64,000 nt of DNA, from contig QCCU01000002.1 of NCBI GenBank assembly GCA_003278855.1, positions 1 to 64,000 on the forward strand, given 5' to 3'. Source of the DNA: Prochlorococcus sp. AG-347-M23. Lineage in GTDB: Bacteria; Cyanobacteriota; Cyanobacteriia; PCC-6307; Cyanobiaceae. The translations under genes were made by a program, and so were the position numbers. Shown here piece after piece: positions 19,091-26,706 of the stretch (position 1 is its first letter; every line of letters begins with the position of its first letter). The notes beneath the pieces are model-generated. The model was not told the origin of the DNA and made no database searches. It worked only from the letters and a program-made list of their open reading frames with translations.

Positions 19091-20281
19091 ATGAATAGCT
19101 TACCCGCGAATAATCCTGATTGGTTAGTAAAAAAAATAATAAAAATGGGTGGGACTATAAGTTTTTATGACTTTATGAATTTTGCATTAAATGATCCTAC
19201 TAACGGTTATTACGGCAGCGGTAAAGCTAAGTTAGGCGTTAGAGGAGATTTTGTAACATCACCATCTTTATCTGATGATTTTGCTTTTTTGGTTGGTAAA
19301 CAAATAGAAGATTGGTTGATTCAGTTCAAAAGTAGTTTTTTATCTAATAAGAAATTAGCCGTAACTGAATTTGGAGCTGGAGATGGAAGCTTTATGAGTG
19401 GATTAATTAAATATTTTTTAGAAAACAGCAAGAATTTTTTAGAAGGAGTTTCTTTTGTAATTATTGAACCTAATGAAGGTATGGTAGAAAAACAAAAAAA
19501 TAAATTGGAGGAGTTTCTGAAGTTAGGTATTGATATTTTATGGAAAGGTTTGGATGAAGTAGAGGAAAATAATATAAATGGAATAGTTCTAGCAAATGAG
19601 GTTTTGGATGCTTTGCCAGTAGAGAGAATAACCATCTCAAAGGGAAAATTAATTCGACAAGCGGTTTCTATAGACAAAAAATCTCATAAATTATTTTTTG
19701 ATAAAATGCCAATTACAAGTGAATTGGAAAAAAGTTTTGAACTTGCTAAAAGTAAGTTGGGAATAAATATTCCGCCTGAAGATGCTCTTGAAGGATGGAC
19801 GACAGAATGGCATGTAGATAACTCAAAATGGTTAGAAGCTATTTATGGGAAAATCAATAATGGTATTTTATTGATAATTGATTACGCTAAAGAAGCTAAA
19901 AAATACTATAACTCCAAGAATTCTGATGGGACGATAGTTTCTTATGAAAATCAAAAAATGATAAATAATGTCCTTGATTCTCCTGGAAATTGCGATTTAA
20001 CATCTCATGTTTGCATAGAAACTTTAATTAATGATGCTGAGACTCTTGGATTTAATACTCTTGGAATAACTAAACAAGGAGAGGCTTTGTTGGCACTTGG
20101 ATTGGCAGAGAGACTTTATGGAATTCAGAAGGAATTTAAGGAGGATTTATCAAATGCTCTTTTAAGAAGAGAGGCATTACTTAGACTCGTTGATCCTGTA
20201 TGTCTAGGTAATTTTAAGTGGTTTGTTTTTAAAAAGTTTAAGGAGAAGGAAATGAATATAAATTCAACCTGTTTGCGTTAA
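19091..20281 (+). CDS. MidA/NDUFAF7-type SAM-dependent methyltransferase (DUF185)
   Basis: A 396-residue member of the DUF185 family. Recognisable blocks are [43 protein letters not shown] (SAM motif I) and [14 protein letters not shown]. The mitochondrial homologue NDUFAF7 dimethylates an arginine of complex I subunit NDUFS2; cyanobacteria have the related NDH-1 complex, but the substrate here is unproven. Its 3' end overlaps the convergent aroB by 4 bp. Confidence 0.87.
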   Translation: MNSLPANNPDWLVKKIIKMGGTISFYDFMNFALNDPTNGYYGSGKAKLGVRGDFVTSPSLSDDFAFLVGKQIEDWLIQFKSSFLSNKKLAVTEFGAGDGSFMSGLIKYFLENSKNFLEGVSFVIIEPNEGMVEKQKNKLEEFLKLGIDILWKGLDEVEENNINGIVLANEVLDALPVERITISKGKLIRQAVSIDKKSHKLFFDKMPITSELEKSFELAKSKLGINIPPEDALEGWTTEWHVDNSKWLEAIYGKINNGILLIIDYAKEAKKYYNSKNSDGTIVSYENQKMINNVLDSPGNCDLTSHVCIETLINDAETLGFNTLGITKQGEALLALGLAERLYGIQKEFKEDLSNALLRREALLRLVDPVCLGNFKWFVFKKFKEKEMNINSTCLR

Positions 20282-21369
20282 GAAAAAAACTTTAAAAATA
20301 ATGAATCTTCTACGTCATCATATATATCCACTGCACCAATTTCTTTCGGTAATATAAATCTCATTTTGCCATCACGAACTTTCTTGTCGCCCATCAGTAT
20401 TGTTAGAACCTCTTCTTTATTTATTTTGGGGATCTCGGTAGGAAGATCGTAACTCTCTAATAGAATTTGCTGTCTTTCTAATTCTTCTTGAGACCATAAC
20501 CCTTTCTCAATTGCTATTTTCCCCGCAATATTCATACCAATTGATATTGCCTCACCATGAAGAAATTTGCCGTATCCACATAAATTCTCAATAACATGAC
20601 CAAAAGAATGACCATAATTCAATATTGCTCTTAGACCATTTTCATGTTCGTCTTGAGAAACAATATGAGACTTTGTTTTTATTGAACTATTAATTATTTT
20701 AATAAGATATTCATTCTTGAGATTTATTAGTTCATTCTTGTTTTTTTCAATTTCTAAGTATTCGAAAAGTTCTTTATCTCTTATTACTCCGTATTTTATT
20801 ACTTCGGCCATGCCTGCATTAAATTCTCTTTTGGGCAAACTTTTTAAAGTTTCTGGATCAATAAAAACTGCTTTAGGTTGATTGAAAGCCCCAATTAAAT
20901 TCTTACCTTTTGGATGATTTACTCCTGTTTTCCCTCCCACAGATGAATCAACCATTGATAATAATGTTGTTGGAATCTGAATATATTCGATACCTCTTAG
21001 CCAAGTAGCAGCTGCAAAACCGCTTACGTCTCCAACAATTCCTCCTCCAAGGGCAATAATTATGGAATTTCTATCTAAGCCAAATTCAAATGCAATATCA
21101 TATATTTCACTCAAGGTTTTTAAGTTTTTATATGATTCTCCAGCCTTGATAAGGAACATTTTGGCCTGAAATTGATTATCTTTTAAATTATTTATGAATT
21201 TTTCACCATACAAATTTGATATTTCTTCATTTGATATCACAAGTATTTTTCTATTCTTTGTTATTCCAATTTTTAAGAGTTCTTCGCTGATATTATTCAG
21301 TATCCCTGCTTCTAGAGTTACTTCGTATGACTTATCACCTAGTGGGACTAATATTTTTCTCTTATTCAC
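20278..21369 (-). CDS. aroB: 3-dehydroquinate synthase
   Basis: AroB cyclises DAHP to 3-dehydroquinate in the shikimate pathway, using NAD+ and a divalent metal. The 363-residue protein has [21 protein letters not shown] (NAD site), [30 protein letters not shown] and [12 protein letters not shown] with [10 protein letters not shown] (metal-binding histidines). It is divergent from purK (126 bp between starts). Confidence 0.97.
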   Translation of the reverse strand: MNKRKILVPLGDKSYEVTLEAGILNNISEELLKIGITKNRKILVISNEEISNLYGEKFINNLKDNQFQAKMFLIKAGESYKNLKTLSEIYDIAFEFGLDRNSIIIALGGGIVGDVSGFAAATWLRGIEYIQIPTTLLSMVDSSVGGKTGVNHPKGKNLIGAFNQPKAVFIDPETLKSLPKREFNAGMAEVIKYGVIRDKELFEYLEIEKNKNELINLKNEYLIKIINSSIKTKSHIVSQDEHENGLRAILNYGHSFGHVIENLCGYGKFLHGEAISIGMNIAGKIAIEKGLWSQEELERQQILLESYDLPTEIPKINKEEVLTILMGDKKVRDGKMRFILPKEIGAVDIYDDVEDSLFLKFFS

Positions 21370-21494
21370 AATTGATTACCTAGTTAAAATTTATAAATAT
21401 TTGGTATTAAATACTTTATATATTAGCAAAATCTAAGCTCTAGATACTTAAAAATTCAGTTGTTAAGAATTAGAAATGGTAATAAAATCATGCT

Positions 21495-22685
21495 ATGAGT
21501 TTTAAAAAAAATATAAAAGATATTAAGAAAAATTATTCCCTAGGGATAATTGGAGGTGGTCAACTGGCATTGATGTTAACCGAGGCAGCAAAAAAAAGAG
21601 ATTTAGAAGTATGTGTGCAAACTAAATCTTGTGATGATCCTGCTGGTTCAAAAGCAGATCATGTCATAGAAGCTGATCCTTTAAAGATAAGAGGTAATAA
21701 ATCATTAATTAATGAGTGTGAAAAAATAATTTTTGAAAATGAATGGATAAAAATTGATAAATTAAATTTAATTGGCAATAACGATATTTTTGTTCCAAGC
21801 CTTAATGCAATTAAGCCATTAGTAGATAGGTTTTCTCAAAAAAAATTAATCGATAGAATGAATATTCCCTGTCCAAAATGGATAAGTATTGAAGATTTTA
21901 AAAATCTCTCGGATGAGGAAATCAAAAATTGGACTTTTCCTCTAATGGCAAAATCAAATAAAGGTGGATATGACGGTAAAGGGAATAAAAAAATAAAGAC
22001 AAGAGAAGATTTAAATTCTTTTTTAACAGAGAATAATTCTGATGAATGGTTAATAGAAGAATGGATAGAGTATGAAAAAGAACTAGCACTTGTTGGTTCC
22101 AGAGATAGGACCGGTAAGATAAGATTCTTTCCAATAGTTGAGACATTCCAATCAAACCACGTTTGTGATTGGGTTCTTGCACCTGGAATAAATGAATATG
22201 ATTTGAACTTATTTGCAATAAATATATTCTCTTCAATAGTCAATGAACTTAATTATGTTGGGGTTTTAGCTATTGAATTCTTCTATGGAGATAATGGTCT
22301 TTTAATTAATGAAATAGCTCCTAGAACACATAACTCAGCTCATTTCTCTATTGAAGCTTGCACTTCAAGTCAGTTTGATCAATATGTTTGCATTTCTTCT
22401 GGGATAATGCCACCTGAAATTAAAATGAACTGTGAAGGGGCAATTATGATAAATCTACTGGGATTAAGAAAGAATTTCCCAATCTCAATGGAAACCAGAA
22501 TTAAAATGTTATCTGAAATTGAGGGTTCTAATATTCATTGTTATGGCAAATCTCGTGAAATTCTGGGAAGAAAAATGGCTCACATCACATTTTTATTAAA
22601 TGGTAAAACGCATTCAGAAAGATATGATGAGGCTCAAGTTTTATTAACTATGGTAAGAGACATTTGGCCATCTCCAAATGCATAA
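21495..22685 (+). CDS. purK: N5-carboxyaminoimidazole ribonucleotide synthase
   Basis: PurK carboxylates AIR with bicarbonate and ATP to N5-CAIR in purine synthesis. The 396-residue ATP-grasp protein starts LGIIGGGQLALMLTEAAKKR and has PLMAKSNKGGYDGKGNK, WLIEEWIEYEKELALV, GVLAIEFFYGDNGLLINEIA and PRTHNSAHFSIEACTSSQFD. The 6S RNA gene lies directly downstream on the same strand, an arrangement known in cyanobacteria. Confidence 0.96.
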   Translation: MSFKKNIKDIKKNYSLGIIGGGQLALMLTEAAKKRDLEVCVQTKSCDDPAGSKADHVIEADPLKIRGNKSLINECEKIIFENEWIKIDKLNLIGNNDIFVPSLNAIKPLVDRFSQKKLIDRMNIPCPKWISIEDFKNLSDEEIKNWTFPLMAKSNKGGYDGKGNKKIKTREDLNSFLTENNSDEWLIEEWIEYEKELALVGSRDRTGKIRFFPIVETFQSNHVCDWVLAPGINEYDLNLFAINIFSSIVNELNYVGVLAIEFFYGDNGLLINEIAPRTHNSAHFSIEACTSSQFDQYVCISSGIMPPEIKMNCEGAIMINLLGLRKNFPISMETRIKMLSEIEGSNIHCYGKSREILGRKMAHITFLLNGKTHSERYDEAQVLLTMVRDIWPSPNA

Positions 22686-22705
22686 AAAAATAAGTTAGAG
22701 TTAAG

Positions 22706-22884
22706 TTACTGGATCTTTGGTTTGGTTCTTCTTTATGTGCTCTGATCTGACTCTCTTTCGACATGAGGAGACTGTCGTGATGCGGTAGTAAACCGATCTT
22801 GTAATCGGAAACGAAAGCCCACTTTGAATCCTCTTCTGGCATTTCCAGGTCGATGCAGCAGAGAACTGACGGGGGTCCGGTGTT
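22706..22884 (+). ncRNA. ssrS: 6S RNA (SsrS/6Sa)
   Basis: A GC-richer island of about 180 nt immediately after purK. The ends form a closing stem: ACTGGATC at 22708-22715 pairs with GGTCCGGT at 22874-22881 (with two G-U pairs), and inner helices can form (CTCTG near 22740 with CAGAG near 22860), giving a long rod as in 6S RNA, which binds RNA polymerase holoenzyme by mimicking an open promoter. In cyanobacteria 6Sa/Yfr7 lies next to purK, which supports the call. A hairpin terminator follows. The exact 5' and 3' ends are estimates. Confidence 0.8.
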
Positions 22885-22939
22885 ACCTATCAAAATGCAT
22901 GCTAAAACAGGCTTTTGGTAGGTATTTTATTTTTTTGGA
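22885..22939 (+). terminator. Rho-independent terminator after 6S RNA
   Basis: ACCTATCAAAA at 22885-22895 pairs with TTTTGGTAGGT at 22913-22923 (one G-U pair), followed by an AT-rich tail with a run of T. It would end the purK/6S transcript. Confidence 0.7.
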
Positions 22940-22994
22940 ATAACTGAGATGTTTTTATTTTCTATCAGTGTAAATAATTTATTTGCCAAAATAC

Positions 22995-23024
22995 TTGACG
23001 ATCCATTTCTAATGTATTTATATT
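22995..23024 (+). promoter_or_regulatory. Sigma70-type promoter of first DUF1651 locus
   Basis: TTGACG at 22995-23000 and TATATT at 23019-23024 with an 18-bp spacer. The same boxes and the flanking TATATTAATAGTAC recur at the second DUF1651 locus. Transcription would begin near 23031, about 18 nt before the ATG at 23050. Confidence 0.65.
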
Positions 23025-23049
23025 AATAGTACACATGTATTATTAAGTA

Positions 23050-23349
23050 ATGACTTTAGGAGGAGCTAATGTTTGGACTAATTTTTCTTACGGTTATCGT
23101 AATGAGTCCCCAAGTGGTTGGTTGCTTAGCCCAGACCGCAGTAGATTAATTTTATTTATAAGGAATAAAAAATCTCCAAGAAATAGTATGAGAATTTTTG
23201 GTCATACATATTATGCAAATGATCTTGGTGAGCCAATGGCAATTAAATCATCCACTCAAATGTATTTGGATAATGCTTGGGATAAATGGCATGACCTTCA
23301 ATTAGAAGGTTGGACTTTTGAAGAACTTGAATTACCTGAATCTGTATGA
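23050..23349 (+). CDS. DUF1651 family protein, copy 1
   Basis: A 99-residue protein of a family expanded in marine picocyanobacteria, function unknown. The family core is SGWLLSPDRSRLILF, then YYANDLGEPMAIKSS and WDKWHDLQLEGW. The first ~20 residues align poorly with copy 2 at the protein level although the DNA is similar; that stretch is overlapped by another conserved frame (23069-23149). No ribosome binding site precedes this ATG, while a strong one precedes the overlapping ATG. The stop overlaps the start of the next small gene (ATGA). Confidence 0.75.
   Translation: MTLGGANVWTNFSYGYRNESPSGWLLSPDRSRLILFIRNKKSPRNSMRIFGHTYYANDLGEPMAIKSSTQMYLDNAWDKWHDLQLEGWTFEELELPESV
23069..23149 (+). CDS. 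Conserved 26-codon ORF overlapping DUF1651 copy 1 in +1 frame
   Basis: The ATG at 23069 follows AGGAGG at 23058-23063 with a 5-nt spacer, the best ribosome binding site in this locus. The product MFGLIFLTVIVMSPQVVGCL plus six residues is hydrophobic and ends in a lipobox-like VVGC. The second DUF1651 locus has the same 26-codon frame with the same stop position, and changes between the two are synonymous or conservative in this frame but radical in the DUF1651 frame. Either a leader peptide/translation coupling element or a tiny lipoprotein; possibly fused to DUF1651 by frameshifting. Confidence 0.5.
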   Translation: MFGLIFLTVIVMSPQVVGCLAQTAVD

Positions 23350-23486
23350 CTAACTTAAATCCAATCAAAAAGAAATTATCAAAAGTAGATAGAAAGATAT
23401 CTATGCAAGACTCATCAAAATTATTAGCAGAATTTTTTAATGGTGTTGTCATTGAACTTGATGAAGAATATAAATATGACTCATAA
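23346..23486 (+). CDS. Small soluble protein, 46 aa
   Basis: The ATG at 23346 overlaps the DUF1651 stop (ATGA), a sign of translational coupling. The product begins MTNLNPIKKKLSKVDRKISM and ends in an acidic tail VVIELDEEYKYDS. Basic N-terminal half, acidic C-terminal end, no membrane segment. It overlaps the next gene by 11 bp. Unrecognised. Confidence 0.55.
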   Translation: MTNLNPIKKKLSKVDRKISMQDSSKLLAEFFNGVVIELDEEYKYDS

Positions 23487-23628
23487 AGAATTGATAGATC
23501 AAGTTTCCGCAAATTTATTTAAACAAAGTGGAAAGTTAGAAAGCAGAAGATCTTGGTTGGTGATGAGAAATTATCTTGAACAATTAGATACCGAACAACT
23601 TAAATCCATTCTTAAGGATCACGGATGA
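23476..23628 (+). CDS. Small helical protein, 50 aa
   Basis: Third gene of the DUF1651 copy 1 run. Start chosen at ATG 23476 (MTHKELIDQVSANLFKQSG); a longer frame opens at GTG 23440 but would add residues lying inside the previous gene. Predicted amphipathic helices, with SRRSWLVMRNYLEQLDTEQL. Function unknown. Confidence 0.6.
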   Translation: MTHKELIDQVSANLFKQSGKLESRRSWLVMRNYLEQLDTEQLKSILKDHG

Positions 23629-23638
23629 TTTAAAAACT

Positions 23639-23752
23639 TTATTTAGTTTTTATTTTTTTCTTAATTCTTAGAAAACCGTAAGTTGCAAAGCCAACCAAAA
23701 ACATATCCAAATAAATATGCCAAGTAGGAAAAATCTGATGTATTAATTCCAT
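23639..23752 (-). CDS. Single-pass membrane microprotein, 37 aa
   Basis: The ATG at 23752 overlaps the stop of the ligase-like gene (TAATG), so translation is probably coupled. Product MELIHQIFPTWHIYLDMFLV continues as one transmembrane helix and ends with a basic tail KIKKKIKTK-like. Unrecognised. Confidence 0.55.
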   Translation of the reverse strand: MELIHQIFPTWHIYLDMFLVGFATYGFLRIKKKIKTK

Positions 23753-24501
23753 TAACGTTTTATTGCCACTTGCCAATAAGGATAATCTAAATTTGATTTT
23801 TCTCTAATCAATTGTAATTTTCTAGAATTTATTTTTACTACTATTCCATCTGTTGGATATTTACTAAAAAGCTTCCCTTCTAGCCATTGTTTTCTAAATA
23901 CTTCAACTTGGCTCGTAAAGTTACATGAAATATCCAGAGGGATCGTGAAGCCAAGCTTTGAAAGACTTTTTTTGGACTCATATTGATTAAGTGTTGAATT
24001 AAGTATTTGAAATGCGCAGAAGCTAAGACTTTCAGAAAATCCTTCTTTAGCTCTTAGAAATCCAGAAGCGATTCTCTGGGAGATATTTGGAGTTTGGTTG
24101 GGTGCATATAATTCACCTCTAACTTGAAGAACTCCTCTTAAAGGGAGATTATTGGGAATGTCTTGGACTTTAATAAGTTTACTAGTAACGTCTGCCCCTT
24201 TTCTTGAAATTGCTTTCTCCAAGGTTCCATCCCTATATTGTAAAGCAACAGCACAACCATCAATTTTGGGTTCAATTAATAATCTGGTGTCTTCTAACAA
24301 TCCTTTCAAAAATTCATCTATTGAATCCTTTTCTAATGAAGGTAAAACTAGATTATTTTTATTTTTAAAGTAATCACAATTAGGGTTAGTTCTTAATAAA
24401 TTTTTTTCAAGTTTGTCGAACTGCCTATCAGAAATTAAAGCATTACCATTTCTATAATTATCGTCATACCATTCAATTCGTTCTTCTAGATAAGTCTTCA
24501 T
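23752..24501 (-). CDS. Stand-alone NAD+-dependent DNA ligase adenylation domain
   Basis: A 249-residue protein matching only the front of LigA. A short Ia-like region (WYDDNYRNGNALISDRQFDKL) is followed by adenylation motifs: I EPKIDGCAVAL (nucleotidyl lysine), SRKG in place of TRGDG, III VRGELYAP, IV DGIVVKI and V PYWQVAIKR, where the protein stops. The OB fold, zinc finger, HhH and BRCT domains of full LigA (about 670 residues) are absent. It might transfer AMP to a small target or be a remnant; all catalytic motifs being intact argues against decay. Its start abuts the stop of the 68-aa gene upstream. Confidence 0.8.
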   Translation of the reverse strand: MKTYLEERIEWYDDNYRNGNALISDRQFDKLEKNLLRTNPNCDYFKNKNNLVLPSLEKDSIDEFLKGLLEDTRLLIEPKIDGCAVALQYRDGTLEKAISRKGADVTSKLIKVQDIPNNLPLRGVLQVRGELYAPNQTPNISQRIASGFLRAKEGFSESLSFCAFQILNSTLNQYESKKSLSKLGFTIPLDISCNFTSQVEVFRKQWLEGKLFSKYPTDGIVVKINSRKLQLIREKSNLDYPYWQVAIKR

Positions 24502-24708
24502 TTAATACGATGGCTTAAGTTTTTGATTAGGTATCCAACTTGGTTTATCTATTATCCATTTTTCTCTATCTTCATATTTAACAGTCCATAAAAGAAATGA
24601 AGAGATTTCTTCTAGATTTATGCCAACCAAATATCTTGTTTTTGGACTTATTGATATAAATCCAAATAATAAAATTAATAAAATAGGTTTAAACATGCCT
24701 TTAATCAT
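24502..24708 (-). CDS. Small membrane/secreted protein, 68 aa
   Basis: Starts MIKGMFKPILLILLFGFISI; the ATG four codons in (24696) is equally plausible. One N-terminal hydrophobic segment, then a Trp-rich segment (VKYEDREKWIIDKPSWIP). Its TAA directly abuts the ATG of the ligase-like gene, suggesting cotranscription. Unrecognised. Confidence 0.55.
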   Translation of the reverse strand: MIKGMFKPILLILLFGFISISPKTRYLVGINLEEISSFLLWTVKYEDREKWIIDKPSWIPNQKLKPSY

Positions 24709-24739
24709 TTAAAAACTCAGCGTAATTTTTGCGAATTTT

Positions 24740-24997
24740 TTAATTAATGCAATTCTTATAACCTTCAATCTTTGCTAGTTCATCAATGTTCAAACCTGTT
24801 TCCTCTAGTAAAGTTTCTCTTATATCGTCCTTATTAAATTTAGTTAAAGCTCCTTTAGTAGAGTAATTAATACATAGGTTTTTGTATTTTGCTTCTTTGA
24901 CAACAGGAGATAAATAAAAACCAAACAAGATGATGAAAGCTCCATAGGTTACAACTTTTCTATGGCTTTTCCACCATTCATAAAATTTATTGGACAC
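24740..24997 (-). CDS. Small membrane protein with paired cysteines, 85 aa
   Basis: Basic N-terminus (YEWWKSHRKVV), one transmembrane helix (TYGAFIILFGFYLSP), then an extramembrane domain with Cys near residue 42 and a Cys close to the C-terminus (YKNCIN). The layout matches the larger protein at 55930-56376 (helix, then C...C), suggesting a shared small family. Function unknown. Confidence 0.6.
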   Translation of the reverse strand: MSNKFYEWWKSHRKVVTYGAFIILFGFYLSPVVKEAKYKNLCINYSTKGALTKFNKDDIRETLLEETGLNIDELAKIEGYKNCIN

Positions 24998-25066
24998 GAA
25001 AAATAAAAGAATAATTTCTATTTTAAATTGATTGTCAACTAATTACTTTAAAAAATTAAGGATTGA

Positions 25067-25375
25067 TTAATTTATTGTTTTTTCATTAATAGATTTAACC
25101 CAAGAATAATATCTTGATTTTCTAATCCTTTGCTCTTTCGATACTAATCTATCTGCAGATTCTAGGGGTGATTCACCTTTCTCAACTTTTGTTGTGATAG
25201 AAATACCAAAACCTTTTGCTTCAATTTTTGCAATACCACCTTCTAAAAAAAATAAAAAAGACCAACCTTTGTTCCATCCTAAATAGAAGGGATTACGATA
25301 CATTGCATTCTTTTGGAGATACTCTTTAAATAATATTTTCCTTTTCAGGGAGTTACTTGTATTCACTATTACCAA
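25067..25375 (-). CDS. Hypothetical protein, 102 aa
   Basis: Starts MVIVNTSNSLKRKILFKEYL. A central aromatic stretch FYLGWNKGWSFLFFLEGGIA may insert in or bind the membrane, and the rest is basic (KEQRIRKSRYYSWVKS). Followed downstream by the 85-aa gene after about 70 bp. No family recognised. Confidence 0.55.
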   Translation of the reverse strand: MVIVNTSNSLKRKILFKEYLQKNAMYRNPFYLGWNKGWSFLFFLEGGIAKIEAKGFGISITTKVEKGESPLESADRLVSKEQRIRKSRYYSWVKSINEKTIN

Positions 25376-25443
25376 ATAAGAAGTTTACGGCTGATTATTT
25401 CTGGAAAGTAATTTTAGTATTTAAATAATTACCAGAGGAATAC

Positions 25444-25472
25444 TTGACGCTTAGGGGTAGTACATTTATATT
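25444..25472 (+). promoter_or_regulatory. Sigma70-type promoter of second DUF1651 locus
   Basis: TTGACG at 25444-25449 and TATATT at 25467-25472 with a 17-bp spacer. The surrounding bases closely match the promoter at 22995-23024, so the promoter was duplicated together with the gene. Confidence 0.65.
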
Positions 25473-25495
25473 AATAGTACAACTGTATTATCTTC

Positions 25496-25786
25496 ATGAC
25501 TTCAGGAGTCGCTAATGTTCGGACTTATTTTTATCGTGGCAGCCTTATTGACCCCCCAACTGGCTGGTTGTTTAACAAAAAAAGTGGTTTATTAATATTA
25601 TTTGAGAGTTATAAGAAATCTGTATCTAATAACTTACAAGTATATACTCATCTTTTCTATGCAAATGAATTAGGTGAACCAGCCCAAATTAAAAATTCAA
25701 GACTTCATTCTATTGAGTGTGCTTGTGAAACATGGAATGAATTAATTTCAGGAGGTTGGCAAATTGTTACTAATAAATTCCAGTAA
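25496..25786 (+). CDS. DUF1651 family protein, copy 2
   Basis: A 96-residue paralogue of the protein at 23050: core TGWLFNKKSGLLILF, FYANELGEPAQIKNS and CETWNELISGGW. The N-terminal 20 residues diverge strongly from copy 1 while the underlying DNA stays similar, because of the overlapping frame at 25515. The downstream gene differs from that of copy 1, so only promoter plus DUF1651 was duplicated. Confidence 0.75.
   Translation: MTSGVANVRTYFYRGSLIDPPTGWLFNKKSGLLILFESYKKSVSNNLQVYTHLFYANELGEPAQIKNSRLHSIECACETWNELISGGWQIVTNKFQ
25515..25595 (+). CDS. Conserved 26-codon ORF overlapping DUF1651 copy 2 in +1 frame
   Basis: The ATG at 25515 follows AGGAG at 25504-25508. The product starts MFGLIFIVAALLTPQLAGCL and is a short hydrophobic peptide with a good lipobox (LAGC). 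Length and stop position equal those of the copy 1 ORF at 23069-23149. Same interpretation and doubts as for that ORF. Confidence 0.5.
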   Translation: MFGLIFIVAALLTPQLAGCLTKKVVY

Positions 25787-25788
25787 TC

Positions 25789-26022
25789 ATGATCAAGGTA
25801 AATCCGTCAAAATGGGAATATCTAAAAGAATCTACCCTAAAACGAAAACGAACAAAGATTTGTATTACTTGCAATCACTTTCGCTACAGCACTACAGAAA
25901 CTTTTGCTACTATCTTGATCTGTCCAAAATACGAAAAACGCATACCACAGGGTGATCATTTACTTAAAGGCTGTGAGTATTGGCAAAAAAATAGGACGAT
26001 TTTTTCCCCTGAAGCATCTTAA
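25789..26022 (+). CDS. Cys-rich small protein, 77 aa
   Basis: Starts 2 bp after DUF1651 copy 2. The sequence is basic at the N-terminus and has a CITCNHF motif, then ICPKYE and GDHLLKGCEYW, four cysteines spaced like a zinc-binding site (CxxC...C...C). No family named. Probably cotranslated with the DUF1651 protein. Confidence 0.6.
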   Translation: MIKVNPSKWEYLKESTLKRKRTKICITCNHFRYSTTETFATILICPKYEKRIPQGDHLLKGCEYWQKNRTIFSPEAS

Positions 26023-26122
26023 TTATTCTCTAATTAAACTTCTCTAGGTAGAGATATTTAATTATGTAAACAAAGCATTATTTTATACAACTTAAAAAAT
26101 TCTTTTTAAGTAATTTTGAACC

Positions 26123-26224
26123 ATGATTCAATTCTACTTTTCAATATTTTTATTAGTTGTGCTTACCTTTTTTGCACTTTTATTAGATGCACCAGAATTA
26201 GCATCTTTAATTCAAACATTTTGA
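26123..26224 (+). CDS. Single-pass membrane microprotein, 33 aa
   Basis: ATG at 26123; MIQFYFSIFLLVVLTFFALL is a transmembrane helix, followed by a short acidic end (DAPELASLIQTF). A hairpin AAATCAG...CTGATTT at about 26233-26252 follows and may terminate transcription. Comparable in size to cyanobacterial photosystem and cytochrome accessory subunits, but not recognised as one. Confidence 0.45.
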   Translation: MIQFYFSIFLLVVLTFFALLLDAPELASLIQTF

Positions 26225-26305
26225 AAATAATAAATCAGCATTTTTACTGATTTACTTTCTTAATAAGTAAGGCGTAGGTTTAACTTGTTGAATAGGAGGG
26301 ATCTA

Positions 26306-26347
26306 ATGATTGACAGTCCACCAGAGGAGTTAAATTATAAAATTTAA
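26306..26347 (+). CDS. Candidate 13-codon peptide ORF
   Basis: ATG at 26306 is preceded by GGAGGG at 26295-26300 with a good spacer; the peptide is MIDSPPEELNYKI. A strong terminator hairpin follows within 30 bp. May be a leader, a truncated gene remnant, or part of a small RNA. Confidence 0.3.
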   Translation: MIDSPPEELNYKI

Positions 26348-26371
26348 ATCTAAATAAAACTAATGCTAAAT

Positions 26372-26419
26372 CTGGAATGAATCTTATATTTGAGATTCAT
26401 TCCTTATTAATTTTTTTCT
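26372..26419 (+). terminator. Rho-independent terminator
   Basis: GGAATGAATCT near 26374 pairs with AGATTCATTCC ending at 26403, followed by a T-rich tail. It closes a short transcript unit that includes the peptide ORF at 26306. The rest of 26420-26517 shows nothing else. Confidence 0.7.
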
Positions 26420-26517
26420 AAAAAATGTAAATTATAAATATTAAATTTTAAAAGTAAAAAATCTGTTCATATTAAAATTATTTGATGCCTAAGTCTCTTC
26501 TTAGATTGTGGCTAACT

Positions 26518-26700
26518 TTACCTGAATCCAAATCCAGTTTTTTGTTCTTCTTTTTCTTCCCATTCATTAATAATTAGTTTTAGTAAACTTTTAAGTTCTG
26601 AATTCGAAGCATCAGTATCTTTTTGAAGATTTATACAAATGTTTTTTATTTCCTCAAAAGCATTATCAATTAATATTGTTTTTTGATCTGGATTAGCCAT
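26518..26700 (-). CDS. Small acidic helical protein, 60 aa
   Basis: Starts MANPDQKTILIDNAFEEIKN and ends with an acidic/basic stretch NEWEEKEEQKTGFGFR. Soluble, probably all-helical. Starts 6 bp after the stop of the 65-aa membrane protein gene upstream. No family recognised. Confidence 0.55.
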   Translation of the reverse strand: MANPDQKTILIDNAFEEIKNICINLQKDTDASNSELKSLLKLIINEWEEKEEQKTGFGFR

Positions 26701-26706
26701 AGAATT

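Noticed and set aside
21836..22243. Overlapping minus-strand frames inside purK
   Set aside because: They are antisense to a well-supported enzyme and show no protein-like features.
22648..22893. An 81-codon frame on the minus strand over the 6S RNA region
   Set aside because: It is antisense to a structured RNA and to the purK end, has no recognisable protein features, and is explained by the 6S gene.
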